Below, piece by piece: positions 1 through 9,011 of a stretch of DNA of 64,000 nt. The DNA comes from JAEMQF01 sp963850525 (GTDB taxonomy: Bacteria > Pseudomonadota > Gammaproteobacteria > Burkholderiales > Burkholderiaceae_C). The stretch is from contig CAWKLQ010000008.1 of NCBI GenBank assembly GCA_963850525.1, positions 1,550,001 to 1,614,000 on the forward strand, given 5' to 3'. Below the pieces are notes generated by a model, which did not search any database, was not told where the DNA came from, and was given only the letters and a program-made list of their open reading frames with translations. The number at the start of each line of letters is the position of its first letter. The first letter of the stretch is position 1. The position numbers and the translations under genes are program-made.

Positions 1-54
1 TACGACGTTCGCCCGCCGCCGGCGCCGGCAAACGCCATGGAGTCGAGGAGCTGA
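1..54 (+). CDS. C-terminal end of an unidentified protein (partial)
   Basis: The frame is open from the first base and ends in TGA at 52-54. Only 17 residues are visible (Pro/Ala-rich, ending MESRS), so no family can be named. The stop overlaps the ATG of the next gene (TGATG), which suggests translational coupling in one operon. As the next gene resembles a type II secretion pseudopilin, this may be another pseudopilin or secretion component, but that is inference from context only. Confidence 0.4.
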   Translation, partial: YDVRPPPAPANAMESRS

Positions 55-617
55 TGCAAGCCGGCCAGCGCCCCAACCGCTGCGCCAACCGCGGCGCCTT
101 GCGCGGCGTGCTGCTGCTCGGGCTGCTGCTCGCGATGGCAATCTCGGGTGTGGCGTTGCTGCTCGCGCTCGACGTCTGGTCGGTGACACGCCAGCGCCAG
201 CAGGAGCAGGAACTGCTGTTCGTCGGCGAACAGTACCGCATGGCGATCGCGCGCTACTACTACGCCGCGCCCAAGGGGGCGCCGCGCACCTTGCCGGCCA
301 CGCTGCAAGACCTGCTGCAGGACGACCGCTACAGCATTCCCATGCGCCACCTGCGGCGCCTGTACCCCGACCCGCTGACCGGCGCGCCGCAGTGGGGCGC
401 GGTGCTGAACGGCAAGCGCATCGCCGGCGTGTACAGCCTGGCCAAGGGCACGGCCGTGAAACAGGGCGGGTTTGCGCAACAGGCGCAGAACTTCGCCGGC
501 AAATCGAGCTACCGCGAGTGGGCCTTCGTGTTCACGCCCCCCACCCCCGTCCCCACGGGCCGCGCCGAGCGGCCTGCCACCGGCGCGCCTGCACCCGGCG
601 CGCGCGCCACCCCTTGA
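54..617 (+). CDS. Type II secretion pseudopilin-like protein
   Basis: This 187-aa protein has one N-terminal hydrophobic helix (about residues 16-42) followed by a soluble region with LLFVGEQYRMAIARYYY and a YPDPLTGAPQW stretch. That layout is typical of the GspG/PulG-like 'type II secretion system protein' family of Burkholderiales. The classic G/FTLxE prepilin cleavage motif is not evident, so processing by prepilin peptidase is uncertain. A GGAG-like sequence lies just before the ATG, and the start overlaps the preceding stop. The tail after about residue 160 is Pro/Ala-rich. Pseudopilins build the periplasmic piston of the type II system, and Mn oxidases of some Pseudomonas need this system for export, so a link to the downstream oxidase cluster is possible but unproven. 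Confidence 0.7.
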   Translation: MQAGQRPNRCANRGALRGVLLLGLLLAMAISGVALLLALDVWSVTRQRQQEQELLFVGEQYRMAIARYYYAAPKGAPRTLPATLQDLLQDDRYSIPMRHLRRLYPDPLTGAPQWGAVLNGKRIAGVYSLAKGTAVKQGGFAQQAQNFAGKSSYREWAFVFTPPTPVPTGRAERPATGAPAPGARATP

Positions 618-634
618 CACCACGGAATCGCCCC

Positions 635-1348
635 ATGCCCACCGACCTGCTGCTCGCCGACGCCAACACACTGCTGCGCCAGGGGCTGCGCTCGATGCTC
701 GCGCAGCATGCCGAGTTCAACGTGGTCGCCGAAGCCGGCGAAGGCAAGGAGGCGGCGCGGCTGGCGCTGCAGCATCGCCCCGGCCTGGCGCTGATCGACG
801 TGCAACTGCCGGGAATGAACGGGATTCAGGCGACGACCTACATCAAGCGCCACCTGCCGCACGTGCGCGTCGTGATGCTGACCTGTGCGAAGACCCAGGA
901 CTTCGTGCGCGAGTCGCTGCGCGTCGGCGCCGACGGCTACGTGCTGAAGGACGCGTCGTTCGCGGAACTCCTGCTCGCGATGCGCAGCGTGATGCTGGGC
1001 AAGAAGTACCTGAGCCCCGACGTCTCGTGCCAACTCGTCGAAAGCTACCTCAACCCGCAACTCGCCGCCTCGAGCAGCCCGACCGCACTGCAAAAGCTGA
1101 CGACGCGCGAACGCAGCATCCTGCAGCTCATCGCCGAAGGGCGAACCAACCGGGCCGCCGCGGAGTTCCTGAGCGTCAGCCCGAAGACGATCGAGAAGCA
1201 CCGCGCCAGCCTGATGCGCAAGCTCGGCCTGCGCAGCGCGACGGAACTGGCGTTGACGGCGATCGAGCTCGGTTTGATCGAGCGCCCGGCGCTGTTGTGC
1301 GCCCCGGGGGCCGAGTCTTGGGGCGGCGTGTCGGCGCAGGTGTCCTGA
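635..1348 (+). CDS. NarL/FixJ-family response regulator
   Basis: This 237-aa protein has an N-terminal receiver domain with the phosphoacceptor Asp55 in LIDVQLPG, a conserved Lys in YVLKDAS, and a C-terminal LuxR-type helix-turn-helix (about residues 165-230: TTRERSILQLIAEG ... SPKTIEKHRASLMRKLGL). It should be a DNA-binding transcription regulator controlled by phosphorylation. The ATG at 635 was chosen because it directly precedes the receiver domain; longer in-frame starts lie inside the previous gene. No sensor kinase is adjacent in the window, so its partner is unknown. It lies 17 bases after the pseudopilin-like gene, on the same strand, and is convergent with the oxidase cluster. Confidence 0.9.
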   Translation: MPTDLLLADANTLLRQGLRSMLAQHAEFNVVAEAGEGKEAARLALQHRPGLALIDVQLPGMNGIQATTYIKRHLPHVRVVMLTCAKTQDFVRESLRVGADGYVLKDASFAELLLAMRSVMLGKKYLSPDVSCQLVESYLNPQLAASSSPTALQKLTTRERSILQLIAEGRTNRAAAEFLSVSPKTIEKHRASLMRKLGLRSATELALTAIELGLIERPALLCAPGAESWGGVSAQVS

Positions 1349-1456
1349 CCCGTCGCGCGGCGCCCGCCCTCGGCGCGCCGCCTCGACGCCGCAGCGCAAG
1401 GAGTCACATCGGATCGATCGAGCCGCGACGCGCAGCGCCCGCTGCGGTGGGCGCGA

Positions 1457-3121
1457 TCAATCGCGGCGCGCGATCTGCGGCGCGGCCCACGGCACCAGCA
1501 TCACTTGCTTGGCCGCGAAGCGCTGGCGCGGGCCGATCGCCAGCCGCGGATACGCGGTCAGCGCCGGCATGTTCTCGAGCGTGTGCTCGAGTTTTTCGAT
1601 GCAGTATTCGCGCGAGAATTTTTCGTCGGCGTGCATCAGGCTTTCCATCGCCACCGTCGCGGCGAGCAAGGCATTGCGCGCGACGACACCGGCATCGGCC
1701 AAGCCGTTCGCGTGCAACCAGGCGTTGGCGCGTTGCAGTTGTTGCCGCGCGGCCGTGCCGTGCAGTTGATCGGTGACCCACCAGGCTTGCGAGACGGGCG
1801 CGGCGAAGTCGCCTGCATGCGCCTCGCCGATCGGCAACATGCCGTTCAGCACGAACAGGGCCGCCGGCGCGGCCGAGGTGCCAGGCCCGGTGTGGCGTGC
1901 CGCGATTTGCGCCGCGGGCAGCGCACTGACGACCGCGACCCGCGCCGCTGCATCGGCGCGCCAGGAGTTCGCCTGGCGCACGCGAATCGGGTTCCTGGCC
2001 ATTCCCGGGGCCTGCCCCGCGGCCATGCCTGCCGAGAGCGCTTCGGCCATCGCTTCAGCGAGCGCCGCCGCGATCTGGCGCGCCTGCGCCTGCTCGGTCG
2101 GCGCTTCGCCGGCGAGCACCAGCACTTCATCGGGAACCGGCTCCATCTCGAGCAGATGGCGCGCCGCGGCTTGCGCCTGGCCGATCAGACCCCGGCTCAA
2201 GTAGACGCTGTAGAAGTTCTGGTCCTGCGGCGGCAACGCCACGGTGGGCAGCAGGCACGGCACGCGCTGCGCGGCGCAGAACGCGTGCACCGGATGCCAA
2301 CTCTGCGCGCCCACGCCGGACAACACCGCAAACACCGGCTCGCTCGCGTAAAGCGCCTGCAACTGCGCAGCCCAGGTCTCGGGCGCACCGGTGAGCGCCC
2401 AGTGACGCAGTTGCCAGGCGCGGTGGCGCCGGTACATCGATTGTTCGTTGCGTTGTGCCGAGCCGCGCCGCGCCGTCTCGCCGCGGGTGTTGGCGTTCTT
2501 GTGCGCGACAAAACGGTTCAGCGTGCCCAGCAGTTCGGCCACTTGGGCGGCGGGGACATCGGGCGTCGTGATCGTCGCGAACGTCACGCCGATCTCGGTG
2601 ACGCCGGGCGCGAGGCTGCCGCTCAAGGTGTTCAGGTGCGCCGCGAGCGCCGCCACTTCGTCGGCGCGCAAGTCGTAGCGCGGCATCACCGCAGAGATGT
2701 TCAGTCCGTCCGGCGTGCGCCCGCTGCGCAGCAGCTCGGCCAGGCTGGCCTCGGTGTAGGCGGGGCGCACGCGCAACGTCGAGGTCCACGCGTAGCGGTG
2801 CGTCGTCGCCGCGTCGAAGGGCTGGAACAGCAGGCCACCGGCGATCGGCGGCACCGCCAGGTTGCCCTCGAAGCTGCCCAGGCCGCTCGGCCGGTGGCAG
2901 CTCACGCACGCCGCTTGTTGCAGCGGCAGCTGCACCGATGCGTCGCGTGCATCGCGCACGCGGCTCGCGAAGCCCGGCATGCTGCCTTCGTAGATGGACT
3001 CGCCCAGCTTGGATGCGGAAGGGCTCGGCCGCACAGCGGCTTGCGCCTCGGCATTCGATGCGATCGCGAACGCCATCGACAACCCGATCGCCCAGACGCT
3101 CATCGCCCCGCGCCGCGTCAT
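1457..3121 (-). CDS. Cytochrome c fused to periplasmic binding-protein fold
   Basis: This 554-aa secreted protein starts with a signal peptide (about residues 1-26). A mono-haem cytochrome c domain follows, with CVSCH at 72-76 and a likely distal Met at 146 in VMPRYDL. From about residue 215 on there is a long region resembling type 1 periplasmic binding proteins (Leu/Ile/Val-binding-like: VLSGVGAQSWHPVHAFC and later alternating strand-helix segments). Such a fusion suggests an electron-carrying protein with a ligand-sensing or docking part. Its ATG overlaps the stop of the upstream SCO gene by ATGA, so the two are coupled, and it is the last gene of the large minus-strand copper-oxidase cluster. 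The domain boundary is approximate and the ligand is unknown. Confidence 0.75.
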   Translation of the reverse strand: MTRRGAMSVWAIGLSMAFAIASNAEAQAAVRPSPSASKLGESIYEGSMPGFASRVRDARDASVQLPLQQAACVSCHRPSGLGSFEGNLAVPPIAGGLLFQPFDAATTHRYAWTSTLRVRPAYTEASLAELLRSGRTPDGLNISAVMPRYDLRADEVAALAAHLNTLSGSLAPGVTEIGVTFATITTPDVPAAQVAELLGTLNRFVAHKNANTRGETARRGSAQRNEQSMYRRHRAWQLRHWALTGAPETWAAQLQALYASEPVFAVLSGVGAQSWHPVHAFCAAQRVPCLLPTVALPPQDQNFYSVYLSRGLIGQAQAAARHLLEMEPVPDEVLVLAGEAPTEQAQARQIAAALAEAMAEALSAGMAAGQAPGMARNPIRVRQANSWRADAAARVAVVSALPAAQIAARHTGPGTSAAPAALFVLNGMLPIGEAHAGDFAAPVSQAWWVTDQLHGTAARQQLQRANAWLHANGLADAGVVARNALLAATVAMESLMHADEKFSREYCIEKLEHTLENMPALTAYPRLAIGPRQRFAAKQVMLVPWAAPQIARRD

Positions 3122-3768
3122 GACGCCGGGAGTTGCTCGTACGCGCGGCGCAGTTCCATCGGGCTCGGATAGCCTTCGATGCGCACCCACGGCGCGGCGC
3201 GGCCGTGGCGCATCAGCACGACCGGCGGGTGCCCGGCTTTCGCGCCGCGGTACACGTCGAACGCCTGTTGCTGGCGCAGCAGGTCGTCGAACTTGCCGGT
3301 GAAGAACTGCCAGCCCGGGCCCACGCCGAACTGGCGTGCGAACTTCTCCAGTTGCTCGGGCGTGTCGTTGTCCGGGTCGATCGTGAACGTCAGGAAACGC
3401 GCCGGCCTGGCGCCCTCGGCGAGCTGGCGTTGCAGCGCCGCGAGCGTCGCGGTCTGCGTCGAGCAGATCGTCGCGCAGGTCGTGAACACGAAATTGACGA
3501 TCACCGGCTCGGCCGTGTCGAGCTCCTTGCGCAACGTCGACGCCTTTCGATTCATGCCGAGCAGCGCGATGTCGGGCGGGGCCAGGTCGCGCCGCAGCAC
3601 GACGCGCAGCGCGGCGTCGCTGCGGGTCGGCGGCGCTGCAGCGTTCGACGTCCCGGGCCCGGTGGCGGCGCGCGCCACGGCCGAATCGGCGCCGGCCGCG
3701 CGCGCCGCCGACGGCACGGCGGCCCACGCCAGCAGCGCAAGCAGCCCGGCGCGGCGCGTCAGCTTCAT
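3118..3768 (-). CDS. SCO1/SenC-family copper chaperone
   Basis: This is a 216-aa exported thioredoxin-fold protein. An Arg-containing signal peptide (about residues 1-24) is followed by the SCO core with the copper-binding CxxxC at Cys98 and Cys102 (TTCATICSTQ), the FTIDPDNDTPEQL strand-turn and His180, the usual third ligand. SCO proteins load copper into CuA or other copper enzymes, or act as thiol reductants. Here the neighbours are multicopper oxidases rather than cytochrome oxidase, so copper supply to those enzymes is the likely job. The start codon overlaps the protease stop (ATGA) and the stop overlaps the next start, so three genes are translationally linked. Confidence 0.9.
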   Translation of the reverse strand: MKLTRRAGLLALLAWAAVPSAARAAGADSAVARAATGPGTSNAAAPPTRSDAALRVVLRRDLAPPDIALLGMNRKASTLRKELDTAEPVIVNFVFTTCATICSTQTATLAALQRQLAEGARPARFLTFTIDPDNDTPEQLEKFARQFGVGPGWQFFTGKFDDLLRQQQAFDVYRGAKAGHPPVVLMRHGRAAPWVRIEGYPSPMELRRAYEQLPAS

Positions 3769-5891
3769 TGCGACAGCACCTGCACGAGCACCGTGGTCAC
3801 GGGCGCATCGGCGCCGAGCGCTCCCGCCGAGGCGACGGTGAACTGGTCGGTGCCGACAAAATTCATCGGCGGCGTGTACTCGATCCGCCCGTCGCCGAGG
3901 TTCTTCACCCGACCCCCGCGCAGCGGTGTTGTCACACGCAGTCCGGTCGCGCCGCGCAGGTCTTCGCCCAATGCAACTTCGACACTGCGGTTCGCCGCGG
4001 TCTGCACCGACTGGCGTTGCCGTGCCGCGAGCGTGGCCGTGGCCTGGGCGTATTGCGGCGCCACTTCCACGAGCAGCTCGCGGCCGTCGTCGGCGCGCAC
4101 CTTCAGGCGCAGCGGCGCCGGCTTCGCCGCGTCGGGGGTGTAGTGCCAGTGCGGCGCAGCACCGAACAGGCGCGCCAGACCGCCGATCTGCGATTCGAAG
4201 GTTCCGCTGGCCGGCGGGGCCACCAGCTCGATCGACGCGACGCGCAGCGACCAGGGCAATGCACCCGACAGCGCGTCGGCCGAGATCGGGATCGCCCGGC
4301 CGGCCTCGACGCCCGGATTCCAGCGCAAAGCCGCGGGAGCGGGCGACGCCGGCGCGCTCCCCAGCGCCGACGCCGCGCCCAACCCGGCGAGCGAATGCCG
4401 CAAGCTGGGCGAGTGGATGGGGCCATCGGCCGTGCGGCTGTCGCGCAGCGTGTGCTTCAGCAGCAGCGCTTCGATCTCGGCGCGGCTCGAGTGCGGCGCC
4501 GCGCTGCGCAGCACCGCGAGCGCGCCCGACACCGCGGCGGCGGCGAACGAGGTGCCGTCGGCGACGGCGGTGCTGCCGGTCGCTGCGGCGATGCGGTCCA
4601 GCGCCGGCAGGTTCACGCCCGGCGCGTGCAGCGACGGAAATGCGCCGCCGCCGCAACCCGAAGGCCCGCGGCTGCTGCGCTGCGCGACGCTGCGGTCGGC
4701 GTTCAACGCGCCCACCGACAGCACACCGGGGTTGTTGGCCGGGCTCATGCTCGTGCCGGGCAGCGGGCCGTCGTTGCCGGCGGCGAACACGACGTGGATG
4801 TCGGCGGTCTGCAGCGCGCCGAGCGCGCGCGCGAAGCTCAGGTCGCAGCGGCCGGCGGACTGCGGCAGGCCCCAGGAGTTGTTCACGATGTCGGGTGCGT
4901 CGGGCGTGGCCGGGTCGCCGTCGGGGTCGAGCACCCATTGGTAGATGCGCTGCACCGCCGAGGCGCGGCCCTGGCCGGCGTCGTCGAACAGGCGCGCCGC
5001 GATCCACGTCGCGCGCGGTGCCACGCCGATCGGCGTGGCGTCGACCATGCCGCCCACCAGCAGGCCGGCGACGAGCGTGCCGTGGCCGGTGGCGTCGCTC
5101 GGGGCCTGGCGCTGCGCGTAGGGGTCGAACCAGTCTGCTGCACCGCCGCGGTAGCGCGCGGCGATGCTGCCGGCGCGCAGGTCCACGCCGCTGTCGACCA
5201 CCGCGACCGTCACGCCCTGGCCGGCGTGGCCGCGCTGCCAGGCGCTGAGCACGTCGAGCGACAGGAAATGCGGCGGCAGTTGCAGCACACGGCCCAGGCG
5301 CAACGCTTCCAGCGAATCGTCGGCCGGAAGCGCCTGCGCTGCGGGCGCGGGCGACGGCGGCACCGCCTGCGGGCCGCGCCGCGCCGCGCCGCCCGCCGCC
5401 GGCGCCTGGCGCGACGCCGCCGAGCGCAGGCTGGCGTCGGAATCGATGCGCTTCACGCTCGGCAGCTCGGCGATCCGCGCGAGTTTGCCGTGCGCCAAGT
5501 GCACCGCGATCGAATGCGAAATCCACAGCCCCTGCACGCCCCAGGCGCCCACGCCTTGCAGCTCGGCGAGCACCGGCGCGGCGGCGGTGTCGTAGTCCTT
5601 GCGCAGCAGCGCCGCCAGGCGGCCGGGCCGCGCGGCGCGCGGAAGCGGCGCGAGCTGCGCCGCGTAGTCTTCGAGCGGGCGCATGCCTTCGAGCTCGATC
5701 ACGACCGCCGCGCTGCTGCGCGGCGCGATGTTCGCGAGCGCGGCCAGGCTCGGGTCGAGTTCGCCGGCTCCGGCGCTGCCGGCGAGCGCCGCGAGCGCGA
5801 GCGCCATCGCGGCGCCGCAGCTCGCCGCGCGCGGCGCGGCACGGCGCGCGGCAGGCACGCGGGGAAGGCGATTCGAGGAAGCGGTGTTCAA
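3765..5891 (-). CDS. Secreted subtilisin-like (S8) serine protease
   Basis: This is a 708-aa protease with the full S8 triad: Asp233 in VVDSGVD, His270 in GHGTLVAG and Ser448 in DGTSFAAAAVSG, plus the oxyanion-region NNSWG near 337-341. A signal peptide spans about residues 1-43 and a propeptide-like region follows to about 190. After the catalytic domain there is a beta-rich tail (about 500-708) ending in a cadherin-like or Ig-like repeat (VEYTPP-type motif and DQFTVAS). The start is TTG at 5889-5891, overlapping the previous stop as TTGA. The internal Met29 would leave a signal peptide without positive charges, so TTG is preferred. Within the oxidase cluster it could process the large secreted proteins; this is inference. 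Confidence 0.85.
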   Translation of the reverse strand: MNTASSNRLPRVPAARRAAPRAASCGAAMALALAALAGSAGAGELDPSLAALANIAPRSSAAVVIELEGMRPLEDYAAQLAPLPRAARPGRLAALLRKDYDTAAAPVLAELQGVGAWGVQGLWISHSIAVHLAHGKLARIAELPSVKRIDSDASLRSAASRQAPAAGGAARRGPQAVPPSPAPAAQALPADDSLEALRLGRVLQLPPHFLSLDVLSAWQRGHAGQGVTVAVVDSGVDLRAGSIAARYRGGAADWFDPYAQRQAPSDATGHGTLVAGLLVGGMVDATPIGVAPRATWIAARLFDDAGQGRASAVQRIYQWVLDPDGDPATPDAPDIVNNSWGLPQSAGRCDLSFARALGALQTADIHVVFAAGNDGPLPGTSMSPANNPGVLSVGALNADRSVAQRSSRGPSGCGGGAFPSLHAPGVNLPALDRIAAATGSTAVADGTSFAAAAVSGALAVLRSAAPHSSRAEIEALLLKHTLRDSRTADGPIHSPSLRHSLAGLGAASALGSAPASPAPAALRWNPGVEAGRAIPISADALSGALPWSLRVASIELVAPPASGTFESQIGGLARLFGAAPHWHYTPDAAKPAPLRLKVRADDGRELLVEVAPQYAQATATLAARQRQSVQTAANRSVEVALGEDLRGATGLRVTTPLRGGRVKNLGDGRIEYTPPMNFVGTDQFTVASAGALGADAPVTTVLVQVLSQ

Positions 5892-6409
5892 GGGTCGATG
5901 CGCAAGTTGCCGAAGGATTGATCGCCAATGTAGAGAGCGAGTGTTTGACCCGCCTTAACGCGCCGGTCGGGATTGGCGAAGAGCATGAAGTAGTTCTTGC
6001 CCAGCGCCACCGCGTTGTTGCGCGAGGTCTGGCGCAGGGCCCCCACAACGGGGGGTTGCGGAACGTAGAAGCGCTCGCCCGTCGAAACGTCGACGAGCAC
6101 CGGCATCACCTTGCGGTCGAGCAGCGGCCTGGCCTTGTCTGCGTCGAGAACGCGGTAGCGCAGGTCGATCACGTAGCCCGACGCCGACAGGCGCGCGCCT
6201 TGCACTTCGACGCCGAAAGTTTCGCTGACCCAGACGGGTGTTTTGGTTTCGGCCCCCACGGCGCGGGCGGCCGGCGCTGCGTCGATGCGCGCCGCGGCGT
6301 TGCTGGATGGGCCCGGTTCGGCCGCCGCGGGCGAGTCGGCGGCGGCGAGCGCGGCCGTCGACATGGCCAGCGCGATCGAGCAGGCGATTCGAGAGAGGTG
6401 GTTGTGCAT
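5888..6409 (-). CDS. Small secreted protein of unknown function in oxidase cluster
   Basis: I do not recognise a named family. The 173-aa product has a signal peptide (about residues 1-24) and a linker rich in Ala/Pro. A compact beta-rich domain follows (WVSETFGVEVQGARLSASG ... LDLRYRVLDADKARPLLDRKVMPVLVDVSTGERFYVP ... NYFMLFANPDRRVKAGQTLALYIGD). The last part reads like an immunoglobulin or cupredoxin-like sandwich. No Cys or His cluster for metal is seen. The ATG at 6409 is preceded by AAGGA at a good distance, while a longer in-frame start would add a non-signal extension. It lies between the ligand-less MCO-like gene and the protease, with its stop overlapping the protease start. Confidence 0.75.
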   Translation of the reverse strand: MHNHLSRIACSIALAMSTAALAAADSPAAAEPGPSSNAAARIDAAPAARAVGAETKTPVWVSETFGVEVQGARLSASGYVIDLRYRVLDADKARPLLDRKVMPVLVDVSTGERFYVPQPPVVGALRQTSRNNAVALGKNYFMLFANPDRRVKAGQTLALYIGDQSFGNLRIDP

Positions 6410-6513
6410 CGCAATTCCTTGTGGAGCAAGCCAGGCTAAGCGAGAAGGCCGGCGCACCTGCGTGCGCCGGCCGATCGGGACATCGGTCAATCCGTCATTG
6501 CTTCACGGACGGA

Positions 6514-8991
6514 TCAGTCCGCTCGAACGAAGACGTTGACCAAGGCGCGCTGGTTCATCGGCGCCCCGAAGTCGTCGTTGACTTGGAAGTAGGCCTGGCA
6601 GCGGATCGTCAGGCTGTTGCTGTTTCCGATCAGGTAGTTCGAGCGCCGCGTCGGCGTGAACACGATGGCCCCGCTGTTCAGCGAGAACACACCGTAGTCG
6701 GTCGAGGACGCACCGACCGGGCCCGGTCCACCTTCGGGAACGAAGCATTGCGCCGGAACCGCGGTCGTGCCGAGCGCCGACGTATTCGTCGTAGCGATCC
6801 GCAGACTCGCTGCGTTCACCGCCCCCAGCACGCCGCCCGGGCCTGGGTCAACCACGTACGTCGTCGTCGTCAGGTACGGCGTCGCGTAGCTGGTGGTCGG
6901 TGCGGTGAACGAGACCACGTTCGGCGCCGCCAGGCTGCCGAAGGTCGTGCTCGTCGCCGTGCGCACCGGCGGCAGGTTGACCGTGGCGTCCACTCTGGCC
7001 CAATTCGAGAACGCACCGTTGTTGACCGCGGGATTCTCGCGGACCCGGTACCAGAAGTGGTCGGTGCCGGCGAACTGCACGCCGTTGACCGTCACCGGAG
7101 CGGTGTAGGAGATGTTCCCGCTGGCTGGCGTTGCCACAAGGCCGCGTGAAGCGTTCGCATCCAACTGACCGGTCGTGACTGGAGTGGTCGCAACCCCATC
7201 CACCACATCGCGCGTCACTTGAACGCTGCCCAGGTTCAAGCCCAACGCCGTCGGCTGGTCATTGGCCAGCACGTTGAACGTTTGGGCATTGCGGTTGATC
7301 GACGTGTAGGCGAACGTGTTCGGGTTCGCCTGCGTGATCGTCGGCGGCAGGAAGCGCAGCGTGACCGTCGCGCTGGCGCTGCTCAGGTTGCCCGGATCGG
7401 TGGCGCGGTAGGTGAAGCTGCGCGTCAGGCCGGTCGTCGGGATGAGCGTTGCGTCGGGCAGTGCGTAGGTGAACGAACCGTTGGTGTCGAGAGCCAACGT
7501 GCCGTCCGTCGGCGCCGTGATGAGCGTCGCGCTGAGCGTATCGCCGTCGATGTCGGCGTCGTTGGCCAGCACGTTGCCGCTCAGCGTGCGCGCTCCTGCC
7601 GCGCCGGTGAAGCTGTCTGCCGTTGCGGTCGGCGCGTCGTTCACGTTCGTCACCGCGACGCTGAAACTGCGGCTTTGCGCGGCGTTGCTCGCCGAACTCG
7701 CGCGCACCGTCACGGGGTTGACGATGCTCGGGTTGGCCGGGCGTTGGGCCTGGTCGTTGCTCGGCGTCCAGTTCAGCAGCAGACCGCCGGCGGTCGAGGC
7801 CGACGTCATGCCGGGCGGGCCAGCCGCCAAGGCCAGCAGGGCACCGGGCGTCGTGCTCGTGATCAGGCAGCTCCAGAGCACGCCCTGGGTGCCGGTGACG
7901 GGGCAGTTCGCCGCCAGATCGGTCGGGATCACGGGGGTGGTCGAAACCTGCAGCACCTGTCCGGCGACGCCGTTGGCACTGTCGGCAAACGCCATGCGCC
8001 GGTCGAACACGCTCGTCGTGCGCGCCGCGCCGAGCCAGGCTTCGGTGGTCTTCGCGGCGGGCAGCAAGGCGCTGTACTGCTCACGCGCATACGGATAGGG
8101 CTGCGCGTCTTCGCCGAGCAGCGCCCAGGTGCCGTCGGCGAGTGTGGGCACGCGCGTCTGCAATCCGGCGTTGGCCATGCGGATCAGGTACGGCGACGCA
8201 GTGCCGATGAACTGCGGCACCGTGCCCGCGTCCACTTGAACCGGCAGTTGGGTCGCGGCGTCGTAGACATGGATGCGGAAGTGCTTCGGGTCGTAGTCGA
8301 GCGTGCTGCCGCTGAAGCTGCCCGCCGCGACCGCGGCGTGCATGCCGGGGTCGACCTCGCTGAACAGCACGCGGCTCTGGTTGGCGTACGCGACGCCGGG
8401 GTAGACGACGCCCGCGGCGGCGTCCTTGCTCATCATGCCGTACAGGCCCATCTGCACCTGGATCTGCGGCTGCGTGCCCGACTGGTACAGGTAGGTGCCT
8501 GGCCGCACGTTGGCGTAGGCATACGTCACCGGCGCTCCGTTCGCCGCGGCTTCGGCGGTGAACGAGCGCACCCGGCAGGCGCGGCGGATCGCATCGGTCG
8601 CGCCGGCACCGGGCACGCACAGCGCGCCGGTGGCGTCGGCGAACACCGGCGCCATCGCCGTGTTCAGGCCGTGCACGACGAACGAAGTCGGCGCGCCGCC
8701 GGCCAGCCGGTTGTGCAAGGTGACGCTGAGCACGCTGTCGGTCGGCGGCACGACGAGCCCAGCACCCGGCGACGTGACCGGCGCGAGGAGCGCGCTCGCC
8801 AGATCGCCGTTCGGCGCCGAGACGCGGTAGCCCCACATCGGCACGATCGACACGCCATCGGGCATCAGGTGGTTCACGGCTTCGGCGACGATCGTGTACG
8901 TCACCGCGTGCGCCGGCAGCGCGAGCAGGGCGAACAGCGCCGCACCGGCGGCCGCGACGGGCCGCATCTTGAAAACAGATTGGTTTTTCAT
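6514..8991 (-). CDS. Ligand-less MCO-like protein with cadherin-like repeats
   Basis: This is an 825-aa secreted protein with a signal peptide at about residues 1-29. Residues 30-400 follow the cupredoxin pattern of the neighbouring oxidases but have lost the copper ligands. Where HFHG is expected it has VVHG (105-108), and where the HCH site is expected it has YLYQSGTQPQIQVQMGL (167-183). Residues from about 447 contain a VCBS/cadherin-type repeat (NVNDAPTATADSF ... SGNVLANDADIDGDTLSA) and further Ig-like segments to the end. A structural or surface-anchoring partner of the active MCO chains is a reasonable guess. Three close ATGs exist: 9015 overlaps the previous stop, while AGGGAG sits just before 8994 and 8991, so 8991 was chosen. 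Confidence 0.75.
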   Translation of the reverse strand: MKNQSVFKMRPVAAAGAALFALLALPAHAVTYTIVAEAVNHLMPDGVSIVPMWGYRVSAPNGDLASALLAPVTSPGAGLVVPPTDSVLSVTLHNRLAGGAPTSFVVHGLNTAMAPVFADATGALCVPGAGATDAIRRACRVRSFTAEAAANGAPVTYAYANVRPGTYLYQSGTQPQIQVQMGLYGMMSKDAAAGVVYPGVAYANQSRVLFSEVDPGMHAAVAAGSFSGSTLDYDPKHFRIHVYDAATQLPVQVDAGTVPQFIGTASPYLIRMANAGLQTRVPTLADGTWALLGEDAQPYPYAREQYSALLPAAKTTEAWLGAARTTSVFDRRMAFADSANGVAGQVLQVSTTPVIPTDLAANCPVTGTQGVLWSCLITSTTPGALLALAAGPPGMTSASTAGGLLLNWTPSNDQAQRPANPSIVNPVTVRASSASNAAQSRSFSVAVTNVNDAPTATADSFTGAAGARTLSGNVLANDADIDGDTLSATLITAPTDGTLALDTNGSFTYALPDATLIPTTGLTRSFTYRATDPGNLSSASATVTLRFLPPTITQANPNTFAYTSINRNAQTFNVLANDQPTALGLNLGSVQVTRDVVDGVATTPVTTGQLDANASRGLVATPASGNISYTAPVTVNGVQFAGTDHFWYRVRENPAVNNGAFSNWARVDATVNLPPVRTATSTTFGSLAAPNVVSFTAPTTSYATPYLTTTTYVVDPGPGGVLGAVNAASLRIATTNTSALGTTAVPAQCFVPEGGPGPVGASSTDYGVFSLNSGAIVFTPTRRSNYLIGNSNSLTIRCQAYFQVNDDFGAPMNQRALVNVFVRAD

Positions 8992-9011
8992 CATGGCTCC
9001 CTGACTTGCGG

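Noticed and set aside
3122..3727. Extension of the cytochrome-fusion frame into the SCO gene, suggesting a frameshifted fusion
   Set aside because: The SCO frame is intact with all motifs, and an ATGA overlap gives a clean start at 3121 followed by a signal peptide.
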